Shown here piece after piece: positions 28,101 through 64,000 of a stretch of 64,000 nt of DNA. Under the pieces are notes generated by a model. It worked only from the letters and a program-made list of their open reading frames with translations, had not been told where the DNA came from and did no database searches. The stretch is from contig NC_135563.1 in assembly GCF_964340395.1 (NCBI RefSeq), positions 7,873,655 through 7,937,654 of the forward strand, in the 5' to 3' direction. The stretch comes from Glandiceps talaboti (Eukaryota > Hemichordata > Enteropneusta > Spengelidae). The translations under genes were made by a program, and so were the position numbers. The stretch's first letter is position 1. The number at the start of each line of letters is the position of its first letter.

Positions 28101-31100
28101 ATCTTCCACATCCAAGTCATTATCATTTTTCTTATATTTCCTTGTTTTAAACTCATCACAGTCTTGTACACTCTCTTTGACATGTTTGTCTTGACCAGTT
28201 ACTTTGCCATCTCTACTACTATCCCTGTGTGTCACATTTTGGGCAGTGTGTTCCTCCCTATAATCACGTCTGTCACTCTGTCTGTTCTTTGGTATCCTAT
28301 CTTTCTTCACATCTCTAGTCTTAGGAGATCGTTTCATATCATCTCCTTGTCTTCTTTTCTCTTGTTTTTCTCTCCTAGTTTCTTTTGGTGATCGGCCTGG
28401 TGATGGATTATAGTGTCTCTCATGTCTCCTAGTTTCCTTGACTACCGTTTCCATAGTTCTATCTCTGTCTTCTTTTTCGTGTTCTTGTGGTCTTTGTCTC
28501 ATGGCTCTAGGCACATACAACTCTTGAGCGGGTCTTCTAGACTTTAGTCTGTAGAAGTGAACAATTTCATCTGTGAGTCATCTTACACCTTCCTGATATT
28601 GAAAAATGAATGTATTGACAAGAGGTAGAATTTTCTCTTTCAAAATTAAACATGCAAACATAAATGAAATTCATTTTTAGTTCAAAGACTGTAAGGCCAA
28701 AAAAAAGAAGAAGAATAGTTTCTGGTCAACATGTGCATCACTTAAAACTCTTGCACCGGTCTATTTGTTGTGTGTGTTTGTCCAGCCCATGCAGTAGGCA
28801 CATCTGTGGGGAAACACAAAAATAACCCTTCCTACTTCAGTGAAGACAACTGCAAAGCCAAACATTAACCAGCAAAATGACATCTGCCCACATACAGACT
28901 TACTCTAAAGTACTAAATTAAAAGAACAGTAACTGCCATAAATAGCAGACTGAGTGATAGGTTTGTTGAGAATAAAAAAAACACAAAAAAAAACAACAAA
29001 CAAACAAACAAACAAACAAACAAAACAAAAACAAAAACGCGTTGTCACACCATTTTAGAAAAACTGGCCGAATGTAATGGTATATTTTTTTAGTTTTGGA
29101 GTCAATGTTGGAAAGAATAACACTGGAACTTCAACCCTCTTTATATTGCATAGACAGACTAAACACATAATATGTGTAATGAATGGGTCAAATTGATCAA
29201 CTTTAGAATGAAATAATTATATATAACTGTTAGTCATATGATACAGTACACAGTGAAGGGTGAATAACTTAACGAATGATTTCTTACACCCAATGTGCTC
29301 ATGTAAAATACATATTTCTATTGGTATCAGTAACTAATTACAAATTAAAATAACCAGGGTTTTTTGTGTGTTTTTTGTGTGTTTTTTTGTGTTTTTTTGT
29401 GTGTTTTTTTGGGGGAGGTGGGCGGTGGGGTGGACACCTTGTTTATCATACCTCCTCTCTTTGTTTCTGTCACCTTCACCTTTGCCAGCATTTGTTCTTC
29501 TATCTCTTCCTGGTGATCTTTCAGATTCTACATCCATGTATGCTTTCCTAGACCCTGACATTGAATGATGTGCATGGTGTCTGTCTTGATCATGGTGGTC
29601 TGATGCATGATGTGCATGGTGTCTGTCTTGACTGTGGTGGTCTGATACATGGTGTGCATGGTGTCTGTCTTGGTGGTGGTCTGATGCATGGTGTGCATAA
29701 TGCCTGTCTTCTTGATGGTGCGATGTAGATGAATGGTGTACATATTGCCTGTCCTGTTGCTGGTTAGATCTATAAGCATACTCTCTGCCTCGGTACCCAG
29801 TTGATGGTCTTGGATTCCTCCAATGGTTTGGATCGTCTTCCTCTCTTGAAGACATGTTCCTACAAGAAATGTACCCACACACACACAAATAAGGTCAAGT
29901 CACTGCATATTTCAAATCATATAATACAACGAACCATATTGGTTTCCAAAGGTTGTCATTTTTACTAATTCAAAAATAAACAAACTTAAATACATGTAAA
30001 TGACATGTTTTGAAGGTGAAACAATGCCCACATAATGCTGAGTTCAGTTGTGACAACAAAATAGAAACTCCTAACTTTATTTGTTTCCCAGAATGCTTCA
30101 TCCAAGTGTACAACAGGCCTCTAGCCAGATTTCTCAATTTTTATAAATGCATTTCAGTGAAGCTGCATGATGTAGAATTGGTGAAAATGGCTTTTACTGG
30201 GTACCCTATGCATAAAAAAGTGCTTCAGAGATATCACTCTCGCCTTTGTTGCCCTTGAATTTGTATTGCAATCTATTCATCTGCAATCCCTAATTGTTAC
30301 ACCTGAAACTAAATCTTTCAATTTTTCTCTATGAGTGCCCATCTTGTCTTGGTTAATTGTCTTACCTTAGTTGTTGGGGGCAAACTACAGTCCGTCTATC
30401 TTCTCCTATGCCGATGGAAAAACTTGTAAGGCAAGTGAAATCCTCAGCAATGTTATGGATCAAGAATCGATGTTTACTTGAAAGAGGTGGGAATATAAGT
30501 AGCCTAAAGAAAGATGATACAATAGCAATCATAATAACAAGTTATTTGCTTATAAAACAGTGTACTAATTGTATGTTTTTACGAATATTTGGGACTGGGT
30601 TTGAAATTTAGTTGTGAAACATAGTTTTCAGGCAGAGCTATAGAAACATTTGGTCTAGAAATAACAATGCACATGACCCTATGTAATCCTTGCCTTGTGG
30701 CTCCACTGACGACACAACACTCAAGCAATGATCCAAGATTGAAACATGACCCTTTAAGATCATGCTAAAATTTTCAATTCGCCGTCCTCGGAATGCACCA
30801 ATCCTAACAAATCATGCAAAAGAGGTCTAATGGCCAAGTTTTCGCTAAATAAATGTACCTCCCGGACTTCCCCCGAGGTACTTCCGTGTGACTGTTCAAA
30901 CTAACGATGGAAGGGGCAGGAAGGTATTGGGAGCCATAGTCTGCTTGCAAACGACATGACTGAGTAAGTTGGGATTCGACAAATGGCCCTTTCCTTCTCT
31001 GGACAATCGAGTCCCGTACACCGTCTGCAAGCTAATTATGCTAACGTGGTATCGAATCATCTTTGACCCCGTAAAGAAAGATCTTGAGATGCGATGTAGG

Positions 31101-31689
31101 ATAGCACGAGACAAGAGAAACCGCTATATCCAGACCATACACCACGTACGAACGGTCAACCGTTATGTTGAGATCAACATTTGAATGACCGTTACGAATA
31201 ATGTCAAGGAAATACTTGCCACTAATTTCGCAATATATTAACGAACCATAACGAACCTCGAATCATGCCATGTAAATATAATACAAGACAATCTTTCCTT
31301 ATCAAAATAATTCTCAAACACAGAAAGACTCGAGTCAAAGAGTTTTCAAAATTTGCCATTCGGTTCTTGTCTTCCTACCTATTATTCCAGTCGTTTTGCT
31401 CGCTGAATTGGGATATTTCTTGAACGATTAGGGAGACGAAGTCATTCTCTTCACTGTTGAGGTACCGGTCACCGATAAAATAAGCCACTTTGATTCCCCC
31501 TTGACGCAAAGCCGACAGACGATGGTAAACACTGCGATGCTGTCGGACAAGGGGTTTCTCCTGTGAGAGGATGTGTGTTACGTCATCAAAAACTGTGTAA
31601 ATAGCTGTGACCGCCGGAAAATATCTAGAATTCAGACACGTTGCTACGGGGTTTTTAATACATTCGATTACATTTCCAGCTGTTATCAT
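22155..31689 (-). CDS. R3HCC1L: R3HCC1/R3HCC1L-type protein (R3H plus RRM-like), 1231 aa, ten exons
   Basis: Exons on the minus strand: 31689-31379, 30503-30366, 29859-29452, 28548-26265, 26025-25920, 25306-25225, 24510-24440, 23900-23757, 22900-22805, 22210-22155. All junctions are GT-AG and keep frame (3696 nt). Residues about 80-150 form an R3H nucleic-acid-binding domain (LLIFPPLSSKHRFLIHN, then GEDRRTVVCP). Residues 190-250 are a His/Asp repeat (QDRHHAHH units). Residues 286-1047 are one giant exon: Lys/Arg/Glu-rich, then a 16-residue repeat (SNDTTQTA-EPAT-AH) and an acidic run. Residues 1083-1150 are an RRM-like fold (HVIEVYDFPPELKTEDLL, GFDIKWVDDTHALAVF), followed by KARKSVEFLQPYRARPETTA, ARRLVIGALGISG and a basic helix. 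This tail matches what I know of vertebrate R3HCC1/R3HCC1L. The function of that family is poorly known. The start at 31689 is the only in-frame Met before the R3H domain; a CTCTCACAG inside exon 1 could be an alternative acceptor. Confidence 0.9.
22330..22460 (+). repeat. SINE-like fragment (3' part), related to 41030-41150
   Basis: GTTGAGGAATTAAAGTGCTG, then TTGTGCCGTTGTAAGTCCAT and ACAAGGGGTAATAGTTGT, match the 41-kb copy (GTTGAGGAAGTATAAAGGTA...TTGTGCCACTATAGATCCAT...AGGGTTAATAATTGT). It lies in the last intron of the R3HCC1L-type gene. Confidence 0.55.
22445..22720 (+). repeat. Foldback-family copy related to 63182-63432
   Basis: Shares TCTTCATTCAGCCAAGGAAA, AGTGACCTAA(A)GGGCC, TTGTCACT, AAAATATTG and ATAACGGCAATTTTGA-like segments with the better preserved palindrome at 63.2 kb. 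It is degraded but in the same order. Confidence 0.6.
24142..24400. repeat. Intronic tandem duplication (period about 162 bp) with paired AGGTCA half-sites
   Basis: CACTAAATATCTTG(T/A)TTTTGACATACGACCTTGACATT(T/A)GAGGTCAAGGTCAA occurs at 24142 and again at 24304. Each copy has GACCTTGAC facing GAGGTCAAGGTCA, which resemble nuclear-receptor half-sites (ERR/SF-1 type TCAAGGTCA). It lies in intron 7 of the R3HCC1L-type gene. Confidence 0.6.
25577..25625. repeat. Small hairpin in intron 5 of the R3HCC1L-type gene
   Basis: AAATTTTGATGATGCCC pairs with GGGCATCATCAACATTTT across a loop of about 14 nt. Confidence 0.65.
26770..27340 (-). repeat. In-frame coding minisatellite, 48-bp unit (16 residues)
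   Basis: About 12 units encode variants of TTQTA(M/Q)EPAT-AHSND within the giant exon of the R3HCC1L-type gene (residues about 688-880). The array keeps frame throughout. The antisense frames are also open, which is an artefact of the 48-bp period. Unit variants alternate (Met or Gln; CAH, SAH, FAH or ICAH), which suggests repeated gene-conversion or slippage events. Confidence 0.9.
28698..29075 (+). mobile_element. MITE family 1, copy in intron 3 of the R3HCC1L-type gene
   Basis: It begins AATAGTTTCTGGTCAACATG and continues with CATCACTTAAA, TTTGTCCAGCCCATGCAGTA, GGGGAAACACAA, AAAATGACATCTGCCCACAT, AGAACAGTAACTGCCATAAA and GACTGAGTGATAGGTTTGTT, all shared in order with 41966-42272. Its right end is degraded by an A/C-rich tract (28975-29035). 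No coding capacity. Confidence 0.75.
29560..29740 (-). repeat. In-frame His-rich coding repeat in exon 3 of the R3HCC1L-type gene
   Basis: Four to five units of about 13-14 residues (SDHH-QDRHHAHH) encoded by a minisatellite of about 40 bp. Such His/Asp repeats are often disordered and can bind metal or drive condensation; that role here is a guess. Confidence 0.85.
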
Positions 31690-31810
31690 ATCGCTAAAGC
31701 TCTTGGTGCATACATTATGTTTCTGAAGTATATTTATTGTGTTTCAAGTACTTTATTTAGAGAAACGCGTAAAATAGTGACGTCAGCACAATCAGGGCGA
31801 AACTAGCAGA
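31690..31810. promoter_or_regulatory. Bidirectional promoter between the R3HCC1L-type and TIR-SLOG genes, with a CRE
   Basis: The two start codons (31689 minus, 31811 plus) are only 121 bp apart. A perfect palindromic CRE, TGACGTCA, lies at 31778-31785, 26 bp before the plus-strand ATG. A variant, TTACGTCA, lies at 31577-31584 in the first minus-strand exon. No clear TATA box faces the plus strand. Shared CREB/ATF-type control of the two genes is an inference. Confidence 0.6.
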
Positions 31811-58716
<26,906 letters not shown>

Positions 58717-58977
58717 GACACAAGTCTTCCTAGCAACTGTTTCTATGGGAAGTAGGGTCAAAGGCAAAAAAAGAGCTCATTTTTTTTTATAATTGCAAAT
58801 TTGCAATCAATGTATGTTTTAAGTTGAAAAAATGGATCAAAATGTTTGTTATGACAGAAAGTAAGTTTATGCGATAAAAAAATGAAAAAAAAGAAAAGAA
58901 AAGTTGCAGAACAAATGAAGCTGTAACAGATTGTGATTTCATTTAGATCATACACCAATCTAAAATATAGTTGCAGT

Positions 58978-58983
58978 AATAAA
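58978..58983 (+). terminator. Candidate poly(A) signal of the TIR-SLOG gene
   Basis: AATAAA 262 nt after the stop codon at 58716. It is the first canonical signal on the plus strand after the stop. Use of later signals would draw the downstream foldback into the 3' UTR. Confidence 0.5.
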
Positions 58984-59443
58984 TGATAAGTTCTGCAAAG
59001 AAAACTGATATTTTAATGGCAAAGTTTACAGCATGCAAATTCCATGATAGACCTTTCCAGTAAACACTGCCCTCTGGTGGTAGTTTATAAATCATGTTTC
59101 AATGTATGAAACTTATATGTAAAGTGTACTTTACCATTTTATGGTGACATTTGTATATTAGTGCAAAAGAATTTATTTAAAGTTTTCTTATACTAAATAT
59201 ATTATGATTTTTAACTGTCGGAAGGCATTGTATTCATCATACATTTTACACAAATGCAAAATGACAACTCTTGAGCTGTCTTGCTGGGAAGCTCTACCAG
59301 GTCTAAAAAGCAGGCTTTGTTTTAGAATGACATTAAAGTTTATGTGATGTCTAAAATTCATCTGAAATGCCTCGCATATATCCTTCCATGTATGGTAACT
59401 GAAATGTATCAAGTTAGAATGCTTTAGTGTAGTTACAACTGTT

Positions 59444-59767
59444 GACATCAGACCGTGGATGAACAGAACCTGTTACAAACACAGGGAAAGTAGACAAATG
59501 AATTGGATTAGTAACACTGTGGCCCAGCATGTTGGAACAGCAGAGACTTGCATTACGCACCATGATTTGATAAGAACAGTTTGTATGGCTTCTTTATGTG
59601 TACATGAAATGCCAGGGGAACTGGAAATCTACAACTGTTCTTATCAAATGATGGAATTTAATACAAGTCTCTGTACTTCCAACATGCTGTGCCAAGTGTT
59701 ATTAATCCAATTCAGTTGTTTACGTTCCCTGTTTGTAGCAGGTTCCCTTCGTCCACGGTCTGATGTC
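59444..59767. repeat. Large foldback, arms about 150 bp
   Basis: GACATCAGACCGTGGA at the left and TCCACGGTCTGATGTC at the right are exact mirrors. The match continues through CAAATGAATTGGATTA, CAGCATGTTGGAA, CAGAGACTTG and GATTTGATAAGAACAGTTTG / TCTTATCAAATGATGG, leaving a loop of about 40 nt. The whole stretch would form a long near-perfect hairpin. Confidence 0.85.
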
Positions 59768-60605
59768 TGAAACTGTAAACTTGGCTATCTGGTTTGATGA
59801 TGTCATTCACTCAGCACATCTCAAGGCAATAATATTGAGCCAGATAGCCAAGTCTCTAAACTATCATATCATAAAATATACATGTACAATCAAATCTATC
59901 TGTATTTCAAAAATACTTTTTTATCTGAAATGAATCTACGGATCATATTTATGGAGATAATTTTTTTTATGTCATCAGTGTTTAGGTAAAATCCACCCAT
60001 TCAAGTTTATTAAAATGACAACAAAACAGATATCTGGTAATTTAAAATGGTCGCTGTTCACAAATCTCGGCAGAAACCCTTATATTATATCATTGTACCA
60101 CAGGGAGCAGCAAGCATTTGATTGTACTAAACGAATATGTGTGTTACCTTTTTGCTCCGTTTGTATTCGTGTAACTACTTTGATTTGTAAAATCAGATAT
60201 TTACGCAAGAATGTGCCATTCTTTGTACCTTTGAAATGATTTGATAATTCCAAACTGGGATTTTTCTGTGAACAAATGATGTACTCAGAATTATTCAAAC
60301 CTGTTGTGTATAGTTCTGAAATCCTTGCCCTAACTACTGGTAGTATATTACAGTTGGAATTCATATGGCTAAAGTTTGACCCTTGACCTTTCACCTGTGT
60401 CATTTCATTTGTTTACATTATGATGAAATGATGCCTGCTGTGTTGATGTACTTAGAGTAATAAGTGATGTTTATTTCCGTAACTTTGTGAACTTTATATA
60501 GTTGGCAGTGTTTTGTAAAGTATGGCTGCCGTAGCTCTTATTCAGAGATTTAGATATTTTGAAGCTCAAGCTATGCACTTTGTAATGTACATAATTTAAA
60601 CTAAA

Positions 60606-60852
60606 TACAGCAGAAATTATAATTGCGTTCACTTTCAATGATCAAACACGTTTGATAAGAGCCATGTTTAAGCAAGTAACATCAAGAAAAACTTAGATCT
60701 GCCCAATTAATGTAAATACTGTGTAGTAAAAACCACAGTGGGAAGGCACAACTAGATGTACCGTATACTACAAGCTTGAGTAAGGGTCATTTGAAATTCG
60801 TGTTCATCGGTTGAAATCATTGAAACTGGACGCAATTATAATTTCTGCTGTA
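60606..60852. mobile_element. MITE with 22-bp perfect and about 37-bp total inverted ends
   Basis: TACAGCAGAAATTATAATTG, CG at 60606 mirrors CGCAATTATAATTTCTGCTG, TA at 60852; the arms continue with TTTCAATGAT and its mirror. 247 bp, no ORF. Confidence 0.85.
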
Positions 60853-61139
60853 AAATCCATAGTTTTGCATTTTTAAAATAATTCTTAGAGTAATGTTTTT
60901 TTTCAGTCACAGGGGTGAAACCATTTAGATGGCCAGTATAATATACCTCGGATAATTTAACAACACTTTATAAAAGTCCATAGTTTGTCTTTTCTTATTT
61001 GATGGTTGTTTTTTCTGTTCACGGTTGTAAACCATTAAGATGACCTGACAGTATTTTAGTATATTTCAGGTAATGTGTGAAGTCCATCTTCATGCAGCCA
61101 TTTGAATATTACTGAACCTCCCTCCCCTGTACATGGATA

Positions 61140-61760
61140 TACTAGGTTAGTAAAAGTTTTCAGTCGAAACCAAAGATGTGTAAATATTCACACAATTGTG
61201 AATGTCATTTGTAGGAAGTACTACTATGGAAATCAAGCTATAGGCAAATTAAGCTAGACACAATTGTTGTTGATGTACTACTATGGAAATCAAGCTATAG
61301 GCAAAGTAAGACAGACATAAACTAAAACTATTGTTGTACTACTATGGAAGTCAAGCTATAGGCAAACTAAGCTAGAAACAATTGTTGTTGATGTACTACT
61401 ATGGAAATCAAGCTATAGGCAAACTAAGATAGACACAATTGTTCTACTACTATGGAAGTCAAGCTATAGGCAAACTAAGCTAGAAACAATTGTTCTACTA
61501 CTATGGAAGTCAAGCTATAGGCAAACTAAGCTAGACAATTGTTGATGTACTACTATGGAAGTCAAGCTATAGGCAAACTAAGCTAGACAATTGTTGATGT
61601 ACTACTATGGAAATCAAGCTATAGGCAAACTAAGATAGACACAATTGTTCTACTACTATGGAAGTCAAGCTATAGGCAAACTAAGCTAGACAATTGTTGA
61701 TGTACTACTATGGAAGTCAAGCTATCGGCAAACTAAGATCGACACAAACTAAAACTATTG
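61140..61760 (+). repeat. Minisatellite, period about 48-57 bp
   Basis: About ten units of GTACTACTATGGAA(A/G)TCAAG, CTATAGGCAAACTAAG(C/A)T, AGACACAATTGTTGTTGAT with length variants. A single diverged unit recurs at 63604-63650. Confidence 0.9.
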
Positions 61761-62040
61761 TTGTCAAATGTGGTAGATTACAGAACATACATGTACACAA
61801 GTGGGTGAGATAACGGTGCAGTTTAGTTATGTGGATGTAATCTCCCAGGTCCCTGTAATTATGATAGTGTAAAATCCTGAATGAGGTTGGATGTATGGCC
61901 ATTTGGAGAAAATTTACTATCAGAAACACTACCCTATACTGTTACTAAGTGTTAGTGTAATTACATAAACCTCCATTGGAAGCTCATATCAACATGTTTT
62001 ACAGTAATAGGTTGTATCCATCTTAGTTTGTGTATAGATT
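61760..62040 (+). repeat. Dispersed repeat block linked to the minisatellite (copies at 63640-63900 and about 23955-24060)
   Basis: Segments AGTTATGT, ATAGTGTAAA(A)T, ATGAGG(T/C)TG, TGTATGGCCATTTGG(A/G)GAAAA, AGTGTAATTACAT and ATATCAACATGTT occur in order at 61.8 and 63.7 kb. The 24-kb copy keeps AAGTAAGATAGACACAAACT and CAAGATAGTGTAAATCC. The minisatellite is therefore an expansion of the end of an interspersed element. Confidence 0.7.
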
Positions 62041-63181
62041 GATTTCCATGTACATGACTGTCACTGCAACAGTAACTACTGCAGCAGTAACTTTAAAAGA
62101 ACTTAGAACAAAGTAGTGCGAAACCGTGGATGGTGGTTACCTTCTGAATGTTATCTAATAATAATTTGAACATTTACTGAAAACTATGGAATTACAGTTA
62201 AAGAGAAAAACCTCTACAGTGCAAATCAACTCAAAAAAGATGATGTCTCACTTTAATTTGAGGTTCAGTGAAATTTACATGATAGTACTGTACTATGCGT
62301 AATATCTTTGCATTATCAACATTTTTGTCGTTGTTTGGCCAGTTTATGTTCTCTGCTTTCATTCCAGAAACTTTGTTACAGGGTAGTTTTTAGTCGTGAT
62401 GATCCATTAAGATTGAATGCCACTTCAGGACATAATGGTATTTTCATAAACTTTGTGGTTTCTTGACATTTATTTCATGAATTCACATCACATAAATTTC
62501 GCACGAAAACCAAGACAACTTGAATCTTTATTTCACCTTCATTGTACTAGCAGTGGTCCCACTCTTGCCACATAGAGCTTAGCAGACACACAATATGCAT
62601 TAGATGAGCAATGAATAGTCATGATTCCTGTCTGCTCATTATCGTCAGATAAAGTCATGAATATTTACCGTCCTCTAGACAACTCCAAAATCACATTTTA
62701 ATATTACAACTTTGAACTTTATGTTGAAAATTTTTGCAAATTCATAGATTGTCAGTTGTGTTATGTGACTTTACTACTAATATCGATGTATTCTTTTAAA
62801 AAGTATATTCGTTTCTCAAATAACTAGTTTACATATGTATATTTTGAGTAGGAAATTTATATCTAAACTGTCCATTTTATTTACAGACAGTCACATGGAC
62901 TGATTGACAGATTCATAATGTGCACTCCTGTAACTATTATCTAAACACCTAGTGATTACAGGAGTGTATACTACGACTCGAATCACTATAGTGGTCTGAG
63001 ACTACGATGAATAGTTCATATAACAGTAACAGTGCTGTAGAGGAAAAGGGTCTTAACGTCTTTCATTCATGTTTTTGTAACAACTCTCATTTTAAGGGTT
63101 AATTTTGCAGGGTATGTCATAACATGTATTGTTAGCAGGTTGTTACGTCAGTGGTTCTGCTGTGAAAATGCTCAAAATTAT

Positions 63182-63432
63182 CATTACTTTCCCCAATTTT
63201 TTTTTGTATTACTGCCAATGGTATTATGATATTATTCCCCAATATTTTTCTTTGTTCAGTCAAGGAAAATACGAGTGACCTAAGGGGCCCTTGTCACTAC
63301 TTGTCAAGTGACTCGTAGTGACAACCCTTAGGTCATGAGTATTTCCCGACTGAATGAAGAAAAATATTGCAGAATAACATAATTATATACCAGTGGCAGT
63401 AATATAAAAAAAAAAATTGGGGAAAGTAATGG
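63182..63432. repeat. Foldback element, about 250 bp, arms about 110 bp
   Basis: ATTACTTTCCCCAATTTTTT at the left mirrors AAAAATTGGGGAAAGTAATG at the right; TTCTTTGTTCAGTC mirrors GACTGAATGAAGAA; the centre has GTGACCTAAGGGGC facing AACCCTTAGGTCAT. Confidence 0.85.
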
Positions 63433-64000
63433 TAATTTTGAGTGTTTTGACTCATATTTCGAACACAGCACAACCAATGATGTAGACATGCGATGTTATG
63501 ATGTAGAACAACCAGAGTATATATTCCATATTTTCTGTTGAACCTGACTCGTGCATGGTATAATTATGTTTATCTGAAGTTCAATGTGTATGATAACGGA
63601 ATGATACTACTGAGGAAATCAAGCTATCGGCAAACTAAGATAGACACATACTTGACCTAATGTTGTTGCTTGTTGTAGAAGTGGTTGATAGTTGCACCTT
63701 AGTTATGTAAACTTAACCACCCTGGAGTCAAAATAGTGTAAATACTGCATGAGGCTGAATGTGTGGCCATTTGGGGAAAATTTCCTATTAGGGACACCAC
63801 CCTCCTGTGAGTGTAATTACATCAATGTCCGTTGGTAGCATATATCAACATGTTGCAACAATAGGTTTATGTCATGTCTATGTTAGTTTGCCTAGAACTT
63901 GATTTCTGTAGTACCATTCTCCAGTTGTCTGGAGGGGACCTGTTTTGTCCAGTCAAGGCAAAAACATGCTTCAAGCAAGTTTACCACATTGATATGGGAC

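Larger units (their letters stand above)
58984..64000. other. Downstream region, no gene seen
   Basis: No exon with coding character. It contains the foldbacks at 59444-59767, 60606-60852 and 63182-63432, a small hairpin around CTTGGCTATCTGG (59778-59857), a tandem repeat (61140-61760) and a flanking block repeated at 63600-63900. Confidence 0.6.

Noticed and set aside
30969-31184. Plus-strand frame of 71 codons in intron 1 of the R3HCC1L-type gene
   Set aside because: No domain, no partner exons, and it lies within an intron defined by matching phase-2 splice sites on the other strand.

Overview
This is a 64 kb piece of an animal nuclear genome. Every coding region is split by GT-AG spliceosomal introns, the DNA is AT-rich, and most of it is intron or intergenic sequence full of microsatellites, minisatellites and small foldback (MITE-like) elements. 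The gene content (calpain, an R3HCC1/R3HCC1L orthologue, a TIR plus SLOG fusion, lineage-specific secreted cysteine-rich proteins) fits a bilaterian invertebrate. A marine deuterostome such as amphioxus or a hemichordate is my best guess, but the sequence alone does not settle it and a lophotrochozoan is possible.

Layout. At 20-148 (minus) lies the first coding exon of a calpain that runs off the left edge. At 4.6-7.1 kb and 13.7-15.5 kb (both minus) are two paralogous two-exon genes for small secreted cysteine-rich proteins of unknown function, with the same signal-peptide exon size and intron phase. From 15.6 to 22.1 kb there is only repeat-rich spacer, including a 43-bp satellite array carried inside a terminal-inverted-repeat element. 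At 22155-31689 (minus) a ten-exon R3HCC1/R3HCC1L-type gene reads cleanly to a 1231-residue protein (R3H domain, long repetitive low-complexity middle, RRM-like domain, basic C-terminal helix). About 120 bp away, head to head and sharing a promoter with a perfect CRE, starts an 18-exon plus-strand gene (31811-58716). Its 897-residue product has two ubiquitin-like domains, a TIR domain with the catalytic-position glutamate, a second TIR with glutamine there, and a C-terminal SLOG/LOG Rossmannoid domain. From 58.7 to 64 kb there is a poly(A) signal followed by foldback and tandem repeats.

The main result is the TIR-TIR-SLOG gene. In bacterial Thoeris immunity a TIR enzyme (ThsB) makes a cyclic ADP-ribose signal that is read by the SLOG domain of a separate protein (ThsA). 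Here a nucleotide-signal-making type of domain and a nucleotide-reading type of domain are joined in one animal protein. That the protein works this way is inference; the domain order and the key residues are read from the sequence.

A second theme is that three splice junctions of this gene are copied, with exon sequence, into tandem repeats inside the neighbouring introns (39.05-39.37, 48.94-49.10 and 55.85-56.68 kb). Exon structures were built by hand from reading-frame continuity and splice consensus. Every listed junction keeps the frame, but no transcript was available.
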